From NCBI GenBank assembly GCA_964058805.1, contig CAXKVV010000187.1, forward strand, positions 1 to 64,000: 64,000 bases of DNA, given 5' to 3'. Positions 35,161 to 47,700 of the stretch are shown here, piece by piece; within the stretch, counting starts at the first letter, position 1, and each line of letters starts with the position of its first letter. The notes under the pieces were generated by a model. It saw only the letters and a list, made by a program, of their open reading frames with translations. It did not search any database and had not been told where the DNA came from. The translations under genes were made by a program, and so were the position numbers. This stretch comes from Schoenoplectus triqueter (taxonomy: Eukaryota > Streptophyta > Magnoliopsida > Poales > Cyperaceae).

Positions 35161-35359
35161 CAACGGCTAGTATTGTGCATATTTAGAATTAGGCTATAAT
35201 TAAGGAATTAGAATGTAATCAGGATATAATTAGAATCTATGTAAATTTAGCAACTTGAAAACGGCTAGCTTGTCCAGTATATAGATGTAAAAATCTCCTC
35301 TGTAAAGAAATATACAAAATCCATTTTTCTTCTTTCAATTCAATGTCTCAATTTCCACA
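35094..35359 (+). repeat. Right LTR of copia element
   Basis: Identical to the left LTR over 266 bp and followed by TSD ATGAC. The polyprotein frame extends 67 bases into it. Confidence 0.96.
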
Positions 35360-35872
35360 ATGACAAATATATATCTCCCACCAAGCATCTATCAATTAAT
35401 CTCTTACAGGGAGGCTGTTAGTGGATTGGATTTGGATCATGATCCAAATGTGGAAAGCATTAAAATTATAAGACTCATATGTAAGGATAATACGTGAGAT
35501 TTTAAATAAAAAATAATTAACTTGGAGTTGTCACGTGTGATATTACATAAAGTAGGGATCTTGCTGTGAGCAAGGTTTTAAAATGCATGTGATTGGCCTA
35601 TGCATAGTATATACGTGTCATGTGAGTGTATATATAATTTAATATGTGGATTACTTATGTAAATATGTATTTTAAAAAGTTCTTAAAATCATTTATTTTT
35701 GAAAATTTTTAATATATAATAACATATTAGTATAATTTTAATTTTTTATATGAAATATATTATATGATTAATTTTATAAGCTTAATATAATAAAAAAATA
35801 AAAAATATTATACACTATTAAATATATGAATGCATATTTTTATACATATGACATCACACTGTATAAACATAA

Positions 35873-35926
35873 ACGAACCGCATATACAATCATGCATATA
35901 CGAACCGCATATACAATCATAGAGTT
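35873..35926. repeat. Tandem duplication, 27-bp period
   Basis: ACGAACCGCATATACAATCAT occurs at 35873 and again at 35900, with GCATAT between the copies. Two units only. Confidence 0.85.
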
Positions 35927-36179
35927 ACATTTTAAAATAATGACTACAATGATACATAATAAAAAATAATCGCATTGAAATATTTTATACATGATAAAGG
36001 ACGCATTTCTGTTCAGTGGTCACGTATCACAATATGATAAAATTATTCGCACATCATTTTCAAAGAGTCCAGTATATACAAAAGTTCATTTAATTAATGC
36101 GCCGCATTGAGCTTCCGAAATAAAAATATGAAATAATCAAAGCCAAGTGCAAGCGGTATCTTAAATAATAAAGTGTTAA

Positions 36180-36209
36180 CCCCCCCCCCCCCCCAAAAAA
36201 AAAAAAAAA
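36180..36209. repeat. C15 run followed by A15 run
   Basis: A run of 15 C (36180-36194) directly abuts 15 A (36195-36209). Run lengths in such sequence are unreliable in assemblies. Confidence 0.9.
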
Positions 36210-38199
36210 TTAATTAAATTATTATCTCCAGTCTCCTCAAGTAGTTGACAGAAACTTGTTTGTAAATATAAAAAGTAAATATTATAATTTTAATTGAAGT
36301 TTTTCTCTGGAGTAACAAAATTTTCAATAAAGGCATTTAATTTTGTCTCAGCTTGCTGACTTTCATCACTCATTCACAATTTAATTGTAGCTTGAATTTA
36401 TGAAACGCTTCATTACAAAGTATTATGTACGGTATTAGATGTATCATCTACTTCAATTGAATATATTTATTTCCCTAGAAATAACGTTTGTTCTGAACTA
36501 ATTAAGAGACATAATGACGCGTCTTCTTTATTTCAATACAATAATCAGCTTAAAATGGAAGTAGGAGGACACCATCAAACTCCCAAATTTAGAAAAAAAA
36601 ATGCACCTAATTTAAAAAGGTCGCCACAAAAAAGACAATATTGGTGGGGCCCCACCAACAATTAATTAAGCGGGTTATAAATAAATATTATAAAAAGAGA
36701 TAATGCAAGCGAAAAGAAGCATAATAGTTGTAGAAGAATGGGTCCACGCTATAATATAGTTTTTGGCACCAATAGAAGGGAAGGGACAAGTCTTCTAGAA
36801 GGTCTCATCACGTGCTTCCTCATCAAGCCTCGTTATTTTACTTCGTTAGGAAAAATACAAGAAAGTTTTTAATTTTCTTCTTGATTAGGACTCCTGTCTC
36901 TAAGATCTTTTGAAACTTGAACAAGCTGTAGTTTAATCGGACGTGTAGCCCTTTATTTATTGGAGTGGAGCTCCATTGATAATATATTAACTTGACAATT
37001 TAAAAAAAAACTTTTAGTTTTGATCAAAAAACTTTTAGTGTTTTTTGGACCAAATTTTTACTAATCCCTCCCCTAAATTTATTAAGTAAGAATGTATGTT
37101 AAATTATTAATTTTTTTTAATACTTGATTAGTTAATAAATATGAACTCAATAAACTATTATAATATGATTATTATCCCCATCAAAATTCTACATTTGCCC
37201 CTGAATATAAACATGATTTGTACTATATTGTGACTTTATATGATGCACAAAAGAAAATGATGAAAATTAGATATGAGTTTTGTCCAGTATTGAAGCTCCA
37301 GCTGATATTAAGAGGGGCCATCAAATTATTGAAAACTATATGAACAAAAAAGTAGTACTAAAATAATATATATAATAATGTTAAAAGTTCACTTGTGAAT
37401 TTTTGAGAGACTTATAAAATAATATATAAAATTAAGAGGGGTTTCATACCTTCACAAGAGTGAGTTTTTTAGAAGAGGAGGGGCCACCAATGGCCAAAAA
37501 CTAAAGGTGAGTCTAAAAACTAATAACTCATTTTTCAAAATTTAAGGAAGGGTCATGGCTCAAATAGATATCAAGAAGCTCCACCACTTGTTTTTCCATT
37601 CCTAGGGTGTATTTGGATGGTGGAAGGATTAAGATTAGTATTTTTTGGTTAGTGATTGAGAATAGCATTACGCAAAAAATATAAGAATAGTATTATTTTT
37701 TTATTGTTCGGGTTAGTAAACCATTATTTGGATGATAATTTAAGAAAAATGGAGAAAATAACTAAAATAATTATTTTTTATTATTTTATTTAGTACTAAT
37801 ATATATTTTTATTATTTTCACTATCCTCATAAAAGCACTAAACAACTAAATCGATGTTTTTATTAGAAATTAGCATTGTTCTCGTGCTATTCCAAACAAT
37901 CATTTTGTGTTTGAATGTTAGATGTTGTTCTGAAAAACTATTTCGGATTAGCCACTAATTCAATGTCGACCTTATGTGATTTAATATTTGTAATATTTTA
38001 CATTTAATGGTATATATTAAAATGTCAGTCACTATAAAATTGTAGAACATCGAAATTTATAAATAAAAATAATATATTTTATATCGATGTAACTTTTTAC
38101 GTCTGCAATGCTAGAAAAATTGTCAGATAATGATTAATATACAATTATTATAGCAGTCCCGGGTCTAAAAGAAAGAAATTAAAAAGAGAAGTGATCGGT

Positions 38200-40440
38200 G
38201 ACTGCACAAGTGCACATGCACCAAGCCAAACTATCCACACATGTTCCCATCTATTCATGCCATAGGGAATCCTGTCTCCAAAAGAGATATCACTCGCCTT
38301 CTAGAAGACTCGGACATATATATATATATATCATATATTATTTAGCAGCCTAGTTCCTTTTTTGTTTTTAATAGCCCGCTTGGAATATTTAGCACAATTA
38401 ATAATGGATCTCAAGAATGAAGATTCGAGCCTTAAAAAAATATTTGGAAAAGACTAAATGTCGAACTAATGATATCTGTCTATCAATCTATTAGTGTTAC
38501 TATAATCAGTTATGATTAGAAAGAAATATATATATATATAGCTTGAATTGTTTGGTTTCTTGTAAATTTGTACTTCGGCTATTATTTTTTTGTACTTTGT
38601 AAAATATTATTGAATGGAATAATTTGACTTGCGGTGATTTTTAGATGTAGCATCGAATCAATACATCTTTGATCTTTCTAGTCCTCTTGACCAAATAAAA
38701 ATAAATTACCATCTTGTCCTCTTTTTCTTTGTCCTTTTCCAGTGTCATTATTGGATTGAGGAGACATTACTAGGTAGTGGGACCCACCAGATGAATTAGT
38801 ATGCCCGTAAGCCCGTAACACTCAATTGACATGATTAAATGCAACTCACAACTTTGCAAAACAAATATTGCCTTAACAAGAATTTGCTAGCACGCAAGAA
38901 TTTTAATCCTGAAAAAAATACATAATAAATTTTAATGTTGATATGCAACTGATATTTATTTTTTATGAAATTGAGGAAATGCACAAAACCAAACTTACCG
39001 CACATGTTTCCATCCATTCCGGCCGCAGAGGATCTTGCCTTAACAAGAGAGACCGAACTCCGAAGTCCTAACATCACTCGCCTTCTAGAAGACTTGAAGA
39101 TATATATTAATATCATTATCATGTATTAATTAGCAAGGTACTTTTTGTTTTTGTTTTTAATTGGCTGCTTGGAAATTCCTTCATGGGGCCGTAACTAGAT
39201 GAGCAAAACAAATTTGTCCACCTCAGAGATCATGAGAACACGAATGAGCATTGTTAATTCACGATTTTAGCACAATTAATAACGACTCCATGAGATGAAG
39301 ATTCGAGTCTTAAAACAATATTTAGAAAATAATAAATGACAGAATTAATGACATTATTGTTAAAAGAAAAATAACAGAGAATGGCTAATTGCAACAAAAG
39401 ATATCTGTTAGTTGATCTAATTAGTGCAATTGGAAAAAAAAAGAGATATCTTTTGTAAATTAAGCTTTTGTAAATTAAAAAAATCAAGCAGCTTAATTTT
39501 ACAATAAATCAAGCAGCTTAATACGAGAAAGAGTGACATATATGTATAGTTTAAGCTGCTTGATTTATTGTAAAATTATATTTATATTTTTCATACTTTC
39601 TAAAGTAATATTTATTGGATTTAATAATATAATGGACTGTATAGTCCACCATATAGATTATAACTTATGTATTATATAATTATATATTAATTATATATCA
39701 TAATATATCCATAATAAGTTAACACTAAGATATAAATACTATGGATATAAAATGTTGCAGAAATTGATCCTGTGTAGAATTAAATTTTAGATAATTATCA
39801 AATTTATGATGGACTAAATCAAAAAATTATCATACAACCTTTCAACTTCATGAAAAAAAATTTAAAAGCTCCTGCTCCCATGAGATAAGTCTCAAGTTCA
39901 TTCTCTTTCTCTCACATGATAAAGAAAAAAAAAAGAGAAAATGTGAAGGTTGTGCAACCTCTTCATCGGGTGACACAACGGAATTGTCACGTAAAGAATT
40001 AAGAAAACCGGCAACTAGTGACTTATTCTCTTAGAAGATCACAAAGTTGTTGTCATCTTGGAGTTGTGCACACAAGAGAAGAGAAGGATTCAAGAGGAAA
40101 ATCAGATTTAATCCAATGAAAATTTTGAAAAATCATAGAACAAAATAACACTTCATCTCATATTACGATTCTCAAGTGTTCCTCGGTGATGAAATAAGAT
40201 TCATCAATTAAGCGCAAGAATTTGATTTGCGGTGATTTTGAGATGTAACATCGAATCAATACATATTTCTAGTCCCTTAATTTACTATATGTCCACTATT
40301 TTTCTTGTATTTTCCTGTGTCATTTTTGGGTTGAGGAGACATTACTAGGATAGTGGGACCTACCAGATGAATTAGTATGCTAACGCTCAATTAACATGAT
40401 TAAATGTTACTCAAAACCTTGCAAAAAAAAAATTGTAACT
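38200..40440. repeat. Diverged tandem duplication
   Basis: Three blocks recur in the same order. CACTCGCCTTCTAGAAGACT is at about 38292 and 39068. TTAGCACAATTAATAA with GAAGATTCGAG is at about 38390 and 39268. GAGGAGACATTACTAGG with CAGATGAATTAGTATGC is at about 38758 and 40335. Offsets grow from about 780 to about 1,580, so the second copy holds roughly 800 extra bases (about 39380-40200), including the hairpin. Neither copy codes for anything recognisable. Block borders are approximate. Confidence 0.65.
39494..39578. repeat. Perfect 28-bp inverted repeat (hairpin)
   Basis: Arms 39494-39521 and 39551-39578 are exact reverse complements (left arm begins TAATTTTACAATAAATC and ends AAGCAGCTTAA), with a 29-nt loop. 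A partial third copy (AATCAAGCAGCTTAA) precedes it at 39482. Confidence 0.9.
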
Positions 40441-42500
40441 CAAATTTGTTATCACGCACAAAATAAGTTATATGTACTTGACTTTTAGATTAAAACACTA
40501 CTATGTTTTGTTGAGTAAAGAGTTAATTGTAATTTTATTTACAGATCTCGAAATATTTGAGATTTTTTATCTCTATATATATTTTCGAATTAGATTTTAT
40601 TTTTAGTCTACCTCAATTTATTTAAAATTAAAAAACTTTGTGTTGTTGTGTCTCGAAACATTCCTTATATTTCTTCAAACATAACAAAACGTGCGTATTG
40701 AATTTTTTAGGTTCAAAATATAATTTCGTTTTTAAAAAATAGAAAGGATTTGACTCATTTTTAGAAAAAATAATTATTTATGAAAATAGGGGGAAAAGTG
40801 TTACACATAATATATTAGTGCAGTTTAATTGATAAAAGAAATGAATATAGTAAGAACAATAAAAATAATATCAGTGACATCTAAAGAGAATCAGTGAATG
40901 AGAGAATAATAAATGAGAACGTCCTAAAAATTGGCATATTCAAATTCGGTATATACGCTATGTTCGTTTAAAAAAATATTATATAATATTTTTTTCAGAA
41001 CTAGCACGCTAACAAACAGAAGAAAGCTTAAAATTACAATGGTGGAGAAAAATATTAATTCACGGCTTAACCAAAAGTGAATCCACCCTGGAATCTGAAT
41101 TAAATCTTAAGAAAAAACAAAAATCAAGCCCTTCTAGAAACACATTGCAAATCCCAAATATGAATTCCGAGGACTATTATTAAACACCACAAATGTTATC
41201 CTAAATAAAAAAAAAGTCGCTTAAAAGCCACACAAATATATCTCAGACCTCCTGCAACACCAGATGTATATATTTTCTACTTCTTCCCGTTTTTGTAGAA
41301 AGGATATAGTAAGATGCATGCCATTGTAATATAAAAAGGAGGAGAAATTCTGTCGTTTTTATATCAATAAAATTAAAATCACATCTCAAACAATTATTTA
41401 CAAAATTCCTAAATAATTTAAATAATTTATGAAATATTTTGTATATATCATTTCATAAGCATACATAAAAAAATTATCATTTTAAATTTCTTTCCACGTG
41501 CATCAGGCGGTAATAAAATAAAGGGACCATTTTTTTATTTAACTCTATCTTTTGACTTTTGACGGCTATCGGAATAAAGTTGAAATTTCATAATTTGAAT
41601 TAAGATGATTTAGAATACATGTATTTTTTTTATATTTGTTATTTTAAGCATAAATAAAGAAACACCGCAGATACAAATTAGTAAATCACCATACGCATTG
41701 GATCCGTCCTCTAATAAAAAAAAAACTAAAGGATACATATCACTTCGAAAAATTGATCAACTTTTTTTCTATTTTAAGTTACAATGTTAATTATTAAAAA
41801 TAATTTCAGTGTTGTTACATTACTTAAGAGGATCATTGTAAATAGTAAAAAAAAAAGAAAATGATGAATTCACTAAAAACTAGAAAGAAAAATAGTAAAT
41901 AATATCTTAAAAGAATATACAATGCAGTGTGGTTAAAAAAAGTTAGCGTAAAGAAGCAAACTATATAATAAGGACGAGATACATTGATGACTAATAATCC
42001 ATGATCTTTGGAAACTAAATTGTGACCGTATCTCATTTGTTTACGGTCCTTGTGTGAAATTTAGTGAACTTAGTTCTATATCAAGTGTTGATGAATTTAA
42101 AGAGTTAATTCTGAAAATAACTTATTCATACCAACTTCCTTGTAATCACATCAAATATATATGTATACAAATTATACAAAACACATTCATAATTTCTTGT
42201 CAATATTATAATCTGTGGTAACTTTGTTGTTAATACAATTTATCTTTTTTATTCTTACAATTGTTTGAAAAGATGATTTTGTATGTCAATTATAAAAGAT
42301 ATTTATTTTACAGTAAATCAATACATATTTTGATTGTGATTATTTTTATTGATTTCAATATACAAGTTTTAGGTAACCTATTACTATTAGAAGGTTTGGT
42401 ACTGATTCATGCAACTTCGCTTGTAGACGGATCAACCAAAGATAAGGTAAGTGCACAGTGGACCCATTCTAAGCTCCAAAAACAAGGGGCCCATCTTCCC

Positions 42501-42510
42501 TTATATATTA
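42501..42510 (+). promoter_or_regulatory. TATA-like element of the DnaJ gene
   Basis: TTATATATTA, about 160 bases upstream of the ATG, in a C/T-rich leader context. A plausible TATA box with the start site some 30 bases downstream. Inferred from position. Confidence 0.5.
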
Positions 42511-42670
42511 TCTCCCACTCTGCGTTTTTCGTCATCTCACTCTGTTTTCTCTCTCAGTTTCTCCTCTTCCCTTCACCACTCAATAAACAAACCTCAAATC
42601 ACAAAAGAAACATTAAGAAACATTCAGAAATCAAAAACCCCCCTTTTGCTACCATAGTAGTAGAGTACCA

Positions 42671-43111
42671 ATGGCCGCAACCGCAACCCTAATGTCGCCT
42701 CAATTTGTCATCAGTAGACCTCCCGCCTCCCTCCGCCAACTCCGATCGTCTGTTGTGGCGACAGCTGCGGTGGCGCCACCGCCGACCGCCGCCAGAGGGA
42801 GCAGGAATCCTTACAAAGTGCTGCAAGTGAAAGAGACCGCTTCAGTGCGAGAAATCAAGGCTGCGTACCGCTCACTGGCGAAGCGGGCCCACCCCGACGT
42901 GGCTCCGATCGGCTCAATCGACTTTCTGGAGATACGGCAGGCTTACGAGACCTTGTCAGATCCGCAAGAGAGAGCGAGGTACGATCTGTTGTTCAATCGG
43001 GTGAAGCCGATCGGATTGGAAATAATGGAAATCGGCTATGGATTCGGGCTAAGATTTAGTGGGTCTGGTGGGATGGGGCTGAGAAGGTGGGAAACTGATC
43101 AATGCTGGTAA
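42671..43111 (+). CDS. Chloroplast-type small DnaJ (J-domain) protein
   Basis: A single intronless frame of 146 residues. The N-terminal 40 or so residues are rich in Ala, Ser, Thr and Arg with few acids (MAATATLMSPQFVISRPPAS...), like a plastid transit peptide. A complete J domain follows from about residue 46: NPYKVLQVKETASVREIKAAYRSLAKRAHPDV with the HPD motif at 74-76, then FLEIRQAYETLSDPQERARYD. There is no G/F region or zinc-finger domain, so it is a type III J-protein resembling Arabidopsis chloroplast DnaJ 11/J8-like proteins. J domains stimulate the ATPase of Hsp70, here probably the stromal form. The tail is short (LRRWETDQCW). Targeting is inferred from composition. Confidence 0.92.
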   Translation: MAATATLMSPQFVISRPPASLRQLRSSVVATAAVAPPPTAARGSRNPYKVLQVKETASVREIKAAYRSLAKRAHPDVAPIGSIDFLEIRQAYETLSDPQERARYDLLFNRVKPIGLEIMEIGYGFGLRFSGSGGMGLRRWETDQCW

Positions 43112-43806
43112 GGAGGGACAGGTGGCGCAGCCACTGTGATTGAGATCCACTGGGATATGATACAGTAACAGTGATCGTGTGAATACTAATAGCTGCCGAT
43201 GAATGATGATTGGTTTCGTTTCCCATGGATTTTTCTTTTCTTGTTACTTTCACTGAAGCAATAGTGTAGTGTATTTCTGCTTTTGTAGTTTGCTAACTGT
43301 AACAGAGAGAATTAGGAAAATTTTGTTGTAAATTTATCGGAATTAAGAATGCTTTGAGTCTGAATTTTGTTTCTTATCTTCAAACCTCATTGTTCCTAGG
43401 CTGGTGACTGATAACTGATAAGTGTTCTCTGATAATGTAATTAGTGATTTGACTGAAAACATGTAATTTCTTGGAAATTAGCAAACAGCGGCCTGAATCA
43501 GCACTCTAAAATAATGCAACATGAATAATCTTTTTATGTCCACGGCTGTCAATGTCATTATGTCATTATTCCATATTAAGCAGATGTGAGCATGTCCAGA
43601 TAGCACAACAATAATATTTTTATGTCAATTTTACTACCAACAAAAAATGCTATTTTTTAGCGGGAGTTGGCTTTTACAAATGGAAGAGAGTCTGCTTCGG
43701 TTTCTGAGCATATGATTGTGTATCCGACTGTCCGTGCACAATTGGTCATGAGAGAACAAACTTCGACTAATTAGTCATCCCGTAATGTTACAGGCTAGTA
43801 GGCTAC
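43112..43806. other. DnaJ 3' UTR and intergenic DNA
   Basis: Likely 3' UTR of the DnaJ gene for the first 200-300 bases, then AT-rich sequence with no gene, up to the MITE. Confidence 0.5.
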
Positions 43807-44118
43807 TAGTACTAGAGGTGGTCAGGCCGGATCAGGTCATGTTCGAATCCGAATCGAATCCGAATCAGACAAGTAGGATCAATTTGTCATTTAAAAAAAA
43901 ATCAGATTAGATCGGATCAAAATTATGTTAATTTACGTGTTATATTTTTCCAAATCTTTGATAGATTTTAATTTCATTGAAAATCATTTAATTTCAGATC
44001 GGGTCAGATTCAAATTGAATCAAATCGATCAGTTTAATTTTTTAAAAAAATCAAGTCGAATCAAATTTAAATTCAGACAGATCAAATAAATTTCTCAGAT
44101 CCAATTCTGCCACCTCTA
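43807..44118. mobile_element. hAT-like MITE
   Basis: Left TAGAGGTGGTCAGGCCGGATC-type end (from 43813) and a right end whose reverse complement reads TAGAGGTGGCAGAATTGGATC. AGGCTAC flanks both sides (43800-43806, and 44120-44126 within CAGGCTAC). Six extra bases lie between the left TSD and the TIR. The interior is rich in GAATCGAATC-like repeats. No coding capacity. The six-base offset lowers confidence in the exact left border. Confidence 0.6.
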
Positions 44119-44481
44119 CAGGCTACAATACATGTCAGGTTCTCTCTTATACTGGAGATTCGGCATAGTGAAATGTTTCTATGCTTTTAATTAAGGCGGG
44201 TGGGAAACTGGGAATACATCCAGAGATTCATAACACACAAGTACACAAGAATAGATAATTTCTATTAAGATTATTTGATGAAATGCGCGAAGACATAGGA
44301 GCGGCTACTAAATTAATCCAAAATGCCAAGAGAGAAGAAATCAAGAAAATAAATTCATCAAAAGATCGTGTTAAGAAAAGAAAAGAAAATTTCCAATAGA
44401 CTAAACAACAATCTAATATGACACAGACACCAACTCCTAATTTACACTAAAATACTCCAAACAATCTAACATCATGGTGCA

Positions 44482-44640
44482 GAGCCCCCACATCCTCAGC
44501 TGCACTGTACCATTCAGCACAGCATGTAGACCGTTGGATCTCCTCGTGATTCGAGTCGGCACAAATTCCAAAGTGATCCAACGATCCACATACCACACTG
44601 TACAGTATTGCACAGCAGAGGATCAAGATCCCACATCCTC
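44482..44640. mobile_element. Foldback MITE related to 55839-55971
   Basis: An imperfect palindrome whose arms contain CATCCTCAGCTGCACTGTAC and, on the right reversed, GATCCTCTGCTGTGCAATAC. Inner sequence GACCGTTGGATC and CTCGTGATTCGAGTC matches the 55839-55971 element closely. CCCACATCCTC occurs at both 44487-44497 and 44630-44640, but whether that is a target-site duplication is unclear because the homologous TIR would start at 44482. Confidence 0.6.
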
Positions 44641-44759
44641 TATACCATTTTTTTGGGTTATTTTCCAAAATTTTATCTGTACAACCTTCACAGACAAAAC
44701 AGTTGCAGACCTCCAGACAAAAAAGTTTCAACAAAAACTAAAACATAAAAGTTGGACAA

Positions 44760-47700
44760 TCATTTGAAGCCCATGAGGACTGAATTGATTACATGGATAA
44801 CAAGCTTAAGATTGGCAGCATCAGAGGGTGAGGCTGCTCGATGATTATAGACTATCTTGTATACCTGCTCAAAAATTGGTCTCACGTGCATTGCTATTGT
44901 TGTGTCACTCGGATTGATTGTGACTGCCACATCTGTCATCCAATTGGCCTTTACTTGAGTGTCGTTGGCTATGTCACAGGCTAGCTGCTGAAGAAGCGCA
45001 AGCAGTACACCTTGGCTAAGGGGTATTGGTACCATTGTGCAAAGTGCACGCAAATCCACCTGTAGATAAGGAGGCACAGATGTCAATGACTCATTAGTTC
45101 TATCAGGATATCATCATTTGATTAATATCCTCTTTTTTGTTTATATAATGTTTTTACCTGGGAGCATAACCAAGAAACAACGGTTACATCAGTCAATTGC
45201 AGGGCCTTGTTGAAAGCCTCCTCATATTTGCCCTCAGATATCAATCTAGTCAGCTCCTTTCTAGGATCCATGGGTGCCTCAACCTGTGACACAACGAGTT
45301 AACACTAAAAATAATGTAACAGAAGGTGCAATAGAAGCTCTGTTCAAGATATATCCGCCAAAGCAAGTGACTATTAAGGAATGCTATACAAGTTCTGATA
45401 CTATTTACGAATGCTATACAAAATAATAATTAATGATGCAAAAGTACTATCTCAGAACTAAAATCTTGAACCCCCCACCTATTCATTAAAAAAAGCCCAA
45501 ACTTTGCTCCCCAGTGCTTCTTGACATGTATTCCAGAGATTACAGGACAGTTTGCAGTAAAATATCTCATTTTAAGAGTTCCGCTACTACTTTTAGGCAA
45601 CTTAAAGAGACGAGTCCCAAAATATATTACAGCAGAAGTTGAATTTTAGTTTCCTTGATGGATCTGACAAGGTTAGAACTAACCATATTTGGAAGGCCGG
45701 GCATGAGGCCACTGGTAGCCTGCATGACAGAAGGATTAAATGCATTCGGGTTTCCAGCAGCAACCATGGCAAGGAGTTTGCGCTGCCCATCCAGTAGCTC
45801 ACTCGTCAGGCTCTGTGTGATTGATGAGGCTGAGGTGACCGTCTCCTGTTTAGATTTGCCAAAATGAAGGTCATAACATGATCATGTAAGCCACATTACC
45901 AAACACAAGAAATTCCTCCATATCCAACCTTTTTGATAAATTTGAGTAAAAACCCCAAAAATACCAGTCACTTGGTAATTGAAAATAAAAACACAGGAGG
46001 AGAAAGAAAAATGCAACGTTCTGTCAAACTGAAGAAGCTTCAGCAGTATTCATGTTGCTTTGAAGGCCCAAATCTAATATGCATTTTGCAAGGAATACTG
46101 ATCTTTTAATGAAATATTGGGGGTAAAACAAACGACTGTTTATTCAGACCACCAACCATAGCAGAAGTAGACCAGACAAATGTCCCTCCAGCAGAATGTC
46201 AGCCAAACAAAAAGAAATGCATGTAACAATTTATAACATATCAAATACCCTTAAAGTAAGAGCAAGAGGAGTATGTGCAGCCTCAATTTGTTGCTGAATA
46301 GCTGAAGTATGTTCCGTCATGCCTTTGTGGAATGTGTTATCAATTTGTTCGAACAATGCCTTGCATGAGCGCTCAAATGCTGGAACTATCGAGGTGTCCA
46401 GACTTGCCCGGAGAGCTTCCTGCTTATTGTTATAAATATTCCTAATTCAAAACCATCGAAACTAATAACAAACGAGAAGGGTAAGACAATTGCAACAAAA
46501 CAGAACCTGTAGAGTTTTGTTGCCGCTAGATTGAAAGTGCAATTGTAGTTGCCTTGCAATAGATCCTTCTAGCTTGGAGCCAATAGATTTATCTAATTGA
46601 TTCACCACCTTGTCGCCAACCCCCTTCTGGAATTTTTTAAAAGAAAAAAACCTCATTAACTGTGTATTTAATAAGGAAAAATTGACCTCAGCTTACGTAA
46701 CTCAGTAGTTTTCTATGAACAAACTAAGCTATTGTTTTAAAATACCAACTACAACTTAATTACATCACCACATCAAAATAGAACTAGATTTTGAGAAATT
46801 GGACTATGGTTCTGAACTCTGTGAAGTTTAAGTGGAAATAACATGATCCTCAGCCTTGCTGAAGTCAATTTTGAAAACACGTACTTCCCAGAATCTACTA
46901 CTCACAAAACTCTACAGTGACTGATTAAATTTTGTTTTGGACAATGCTTAATTAGAGCCTCACTTTTTTTTTCCTTAAGAAATTAGAGCAGCTAAAATCA
47001 AAGAAAACAATGCTTAATTCCTAAAATTCATTTCTGAAAACACTTCCAAAAGAATGACAGACCTGAACCGACTCTGCAACTACAGAAGAAATTGTTTTCT
47101 CAACGACTGGTGTGACAGCACGTGCAACAACTGGTCCTAAGGCTGTTATTTCCTTCTTTAGTGTTTTTTCAAATATTGCTGGGAGCTCCTTGCTAAAGGA
47201 GTTAGCAATCAGATTGGTCATCTGCTGCATACGGTCCCGGTCCGCCTTCTCACGCTTTGCATTCTCCTCTAGAAAGCGGGCCCAAAGTGCATCTACATTA
47301 GCCTTGATGGACTTCTCCATGTTGCGTCCCAGAGAAGCCTCCACTCTCTTGCCTTCCTTTGTTACTGGGGTGGTGACTATTGAGCTCATTTGCTTTTGCA
47401 AGTCCTTTTGCATTGTCATGAGCTGACAAAAAAAATCATATTTTATTAAAGAAAAGACAGACGAAGAAAATCTTGAAGGGATGTATTGTGGAATAACATT
47501 ATTTTATTAAAGAAAGGCAAACGAAGAAAACCTGACTGGTACATGTCATGCTTGAATAACATTATTCCTCAACTTTCACTCAGTATACTGTTATACGCAT
47601 AAGACACTAGATCAAGAAACAATATACACATCTGTCACATGAAATATTTTTGATAGTTGTATAAACATCTGTAAGTTTTTCAACCATAAAACAACAATTT

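Larger units (their letters stand above)
30233..35359 (+). mobile_element. Ty1/copia LTR retrotransposon, young, nearly intact
   Basis: Two 266-bp LTRs (30233-30498 and 35094-35359) are identical at every base when read line by line. The element is flanked by a perfect 5-bp TSD ATGAC (30228-30232 and 35360-35364). An initiator tRNA-Met primer-binding site directly follows the left LTR and a polypurine tract precedes the right one. The single polyprotein has the order gag, protease, integrase, RT, RNase H, which defines Ty1/copia. The LTR ends are 5'-TA...CA-3', not the usual TG...CA. Identical LTRs mean insertion was recent. Total length 5,127 bp. Confidence 0.96.
35365..42670. other. Gene-free AT-rich stretch with local repeats
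   Basis: About 7.3 kb with no gene I can support on either strand; the few open frames are short and lack domains. Local structures are listed separately: a 27-bp tandem duplication near 35873, a C15A15 run at 36180, a diverged tandem duplication spanning about 38200-40440, and a perfect hairpin at 39494. The last 170 bases are the leader of the DnaJ gene. Confidence 0.55.

Noticed and set aside
42261..42692. 143-residue frame overlapping the DnaJ start
   Set aside because: It runs through the promoter and leader with no domain; the J-domain frame beginning at 42671 is clearly the gene.
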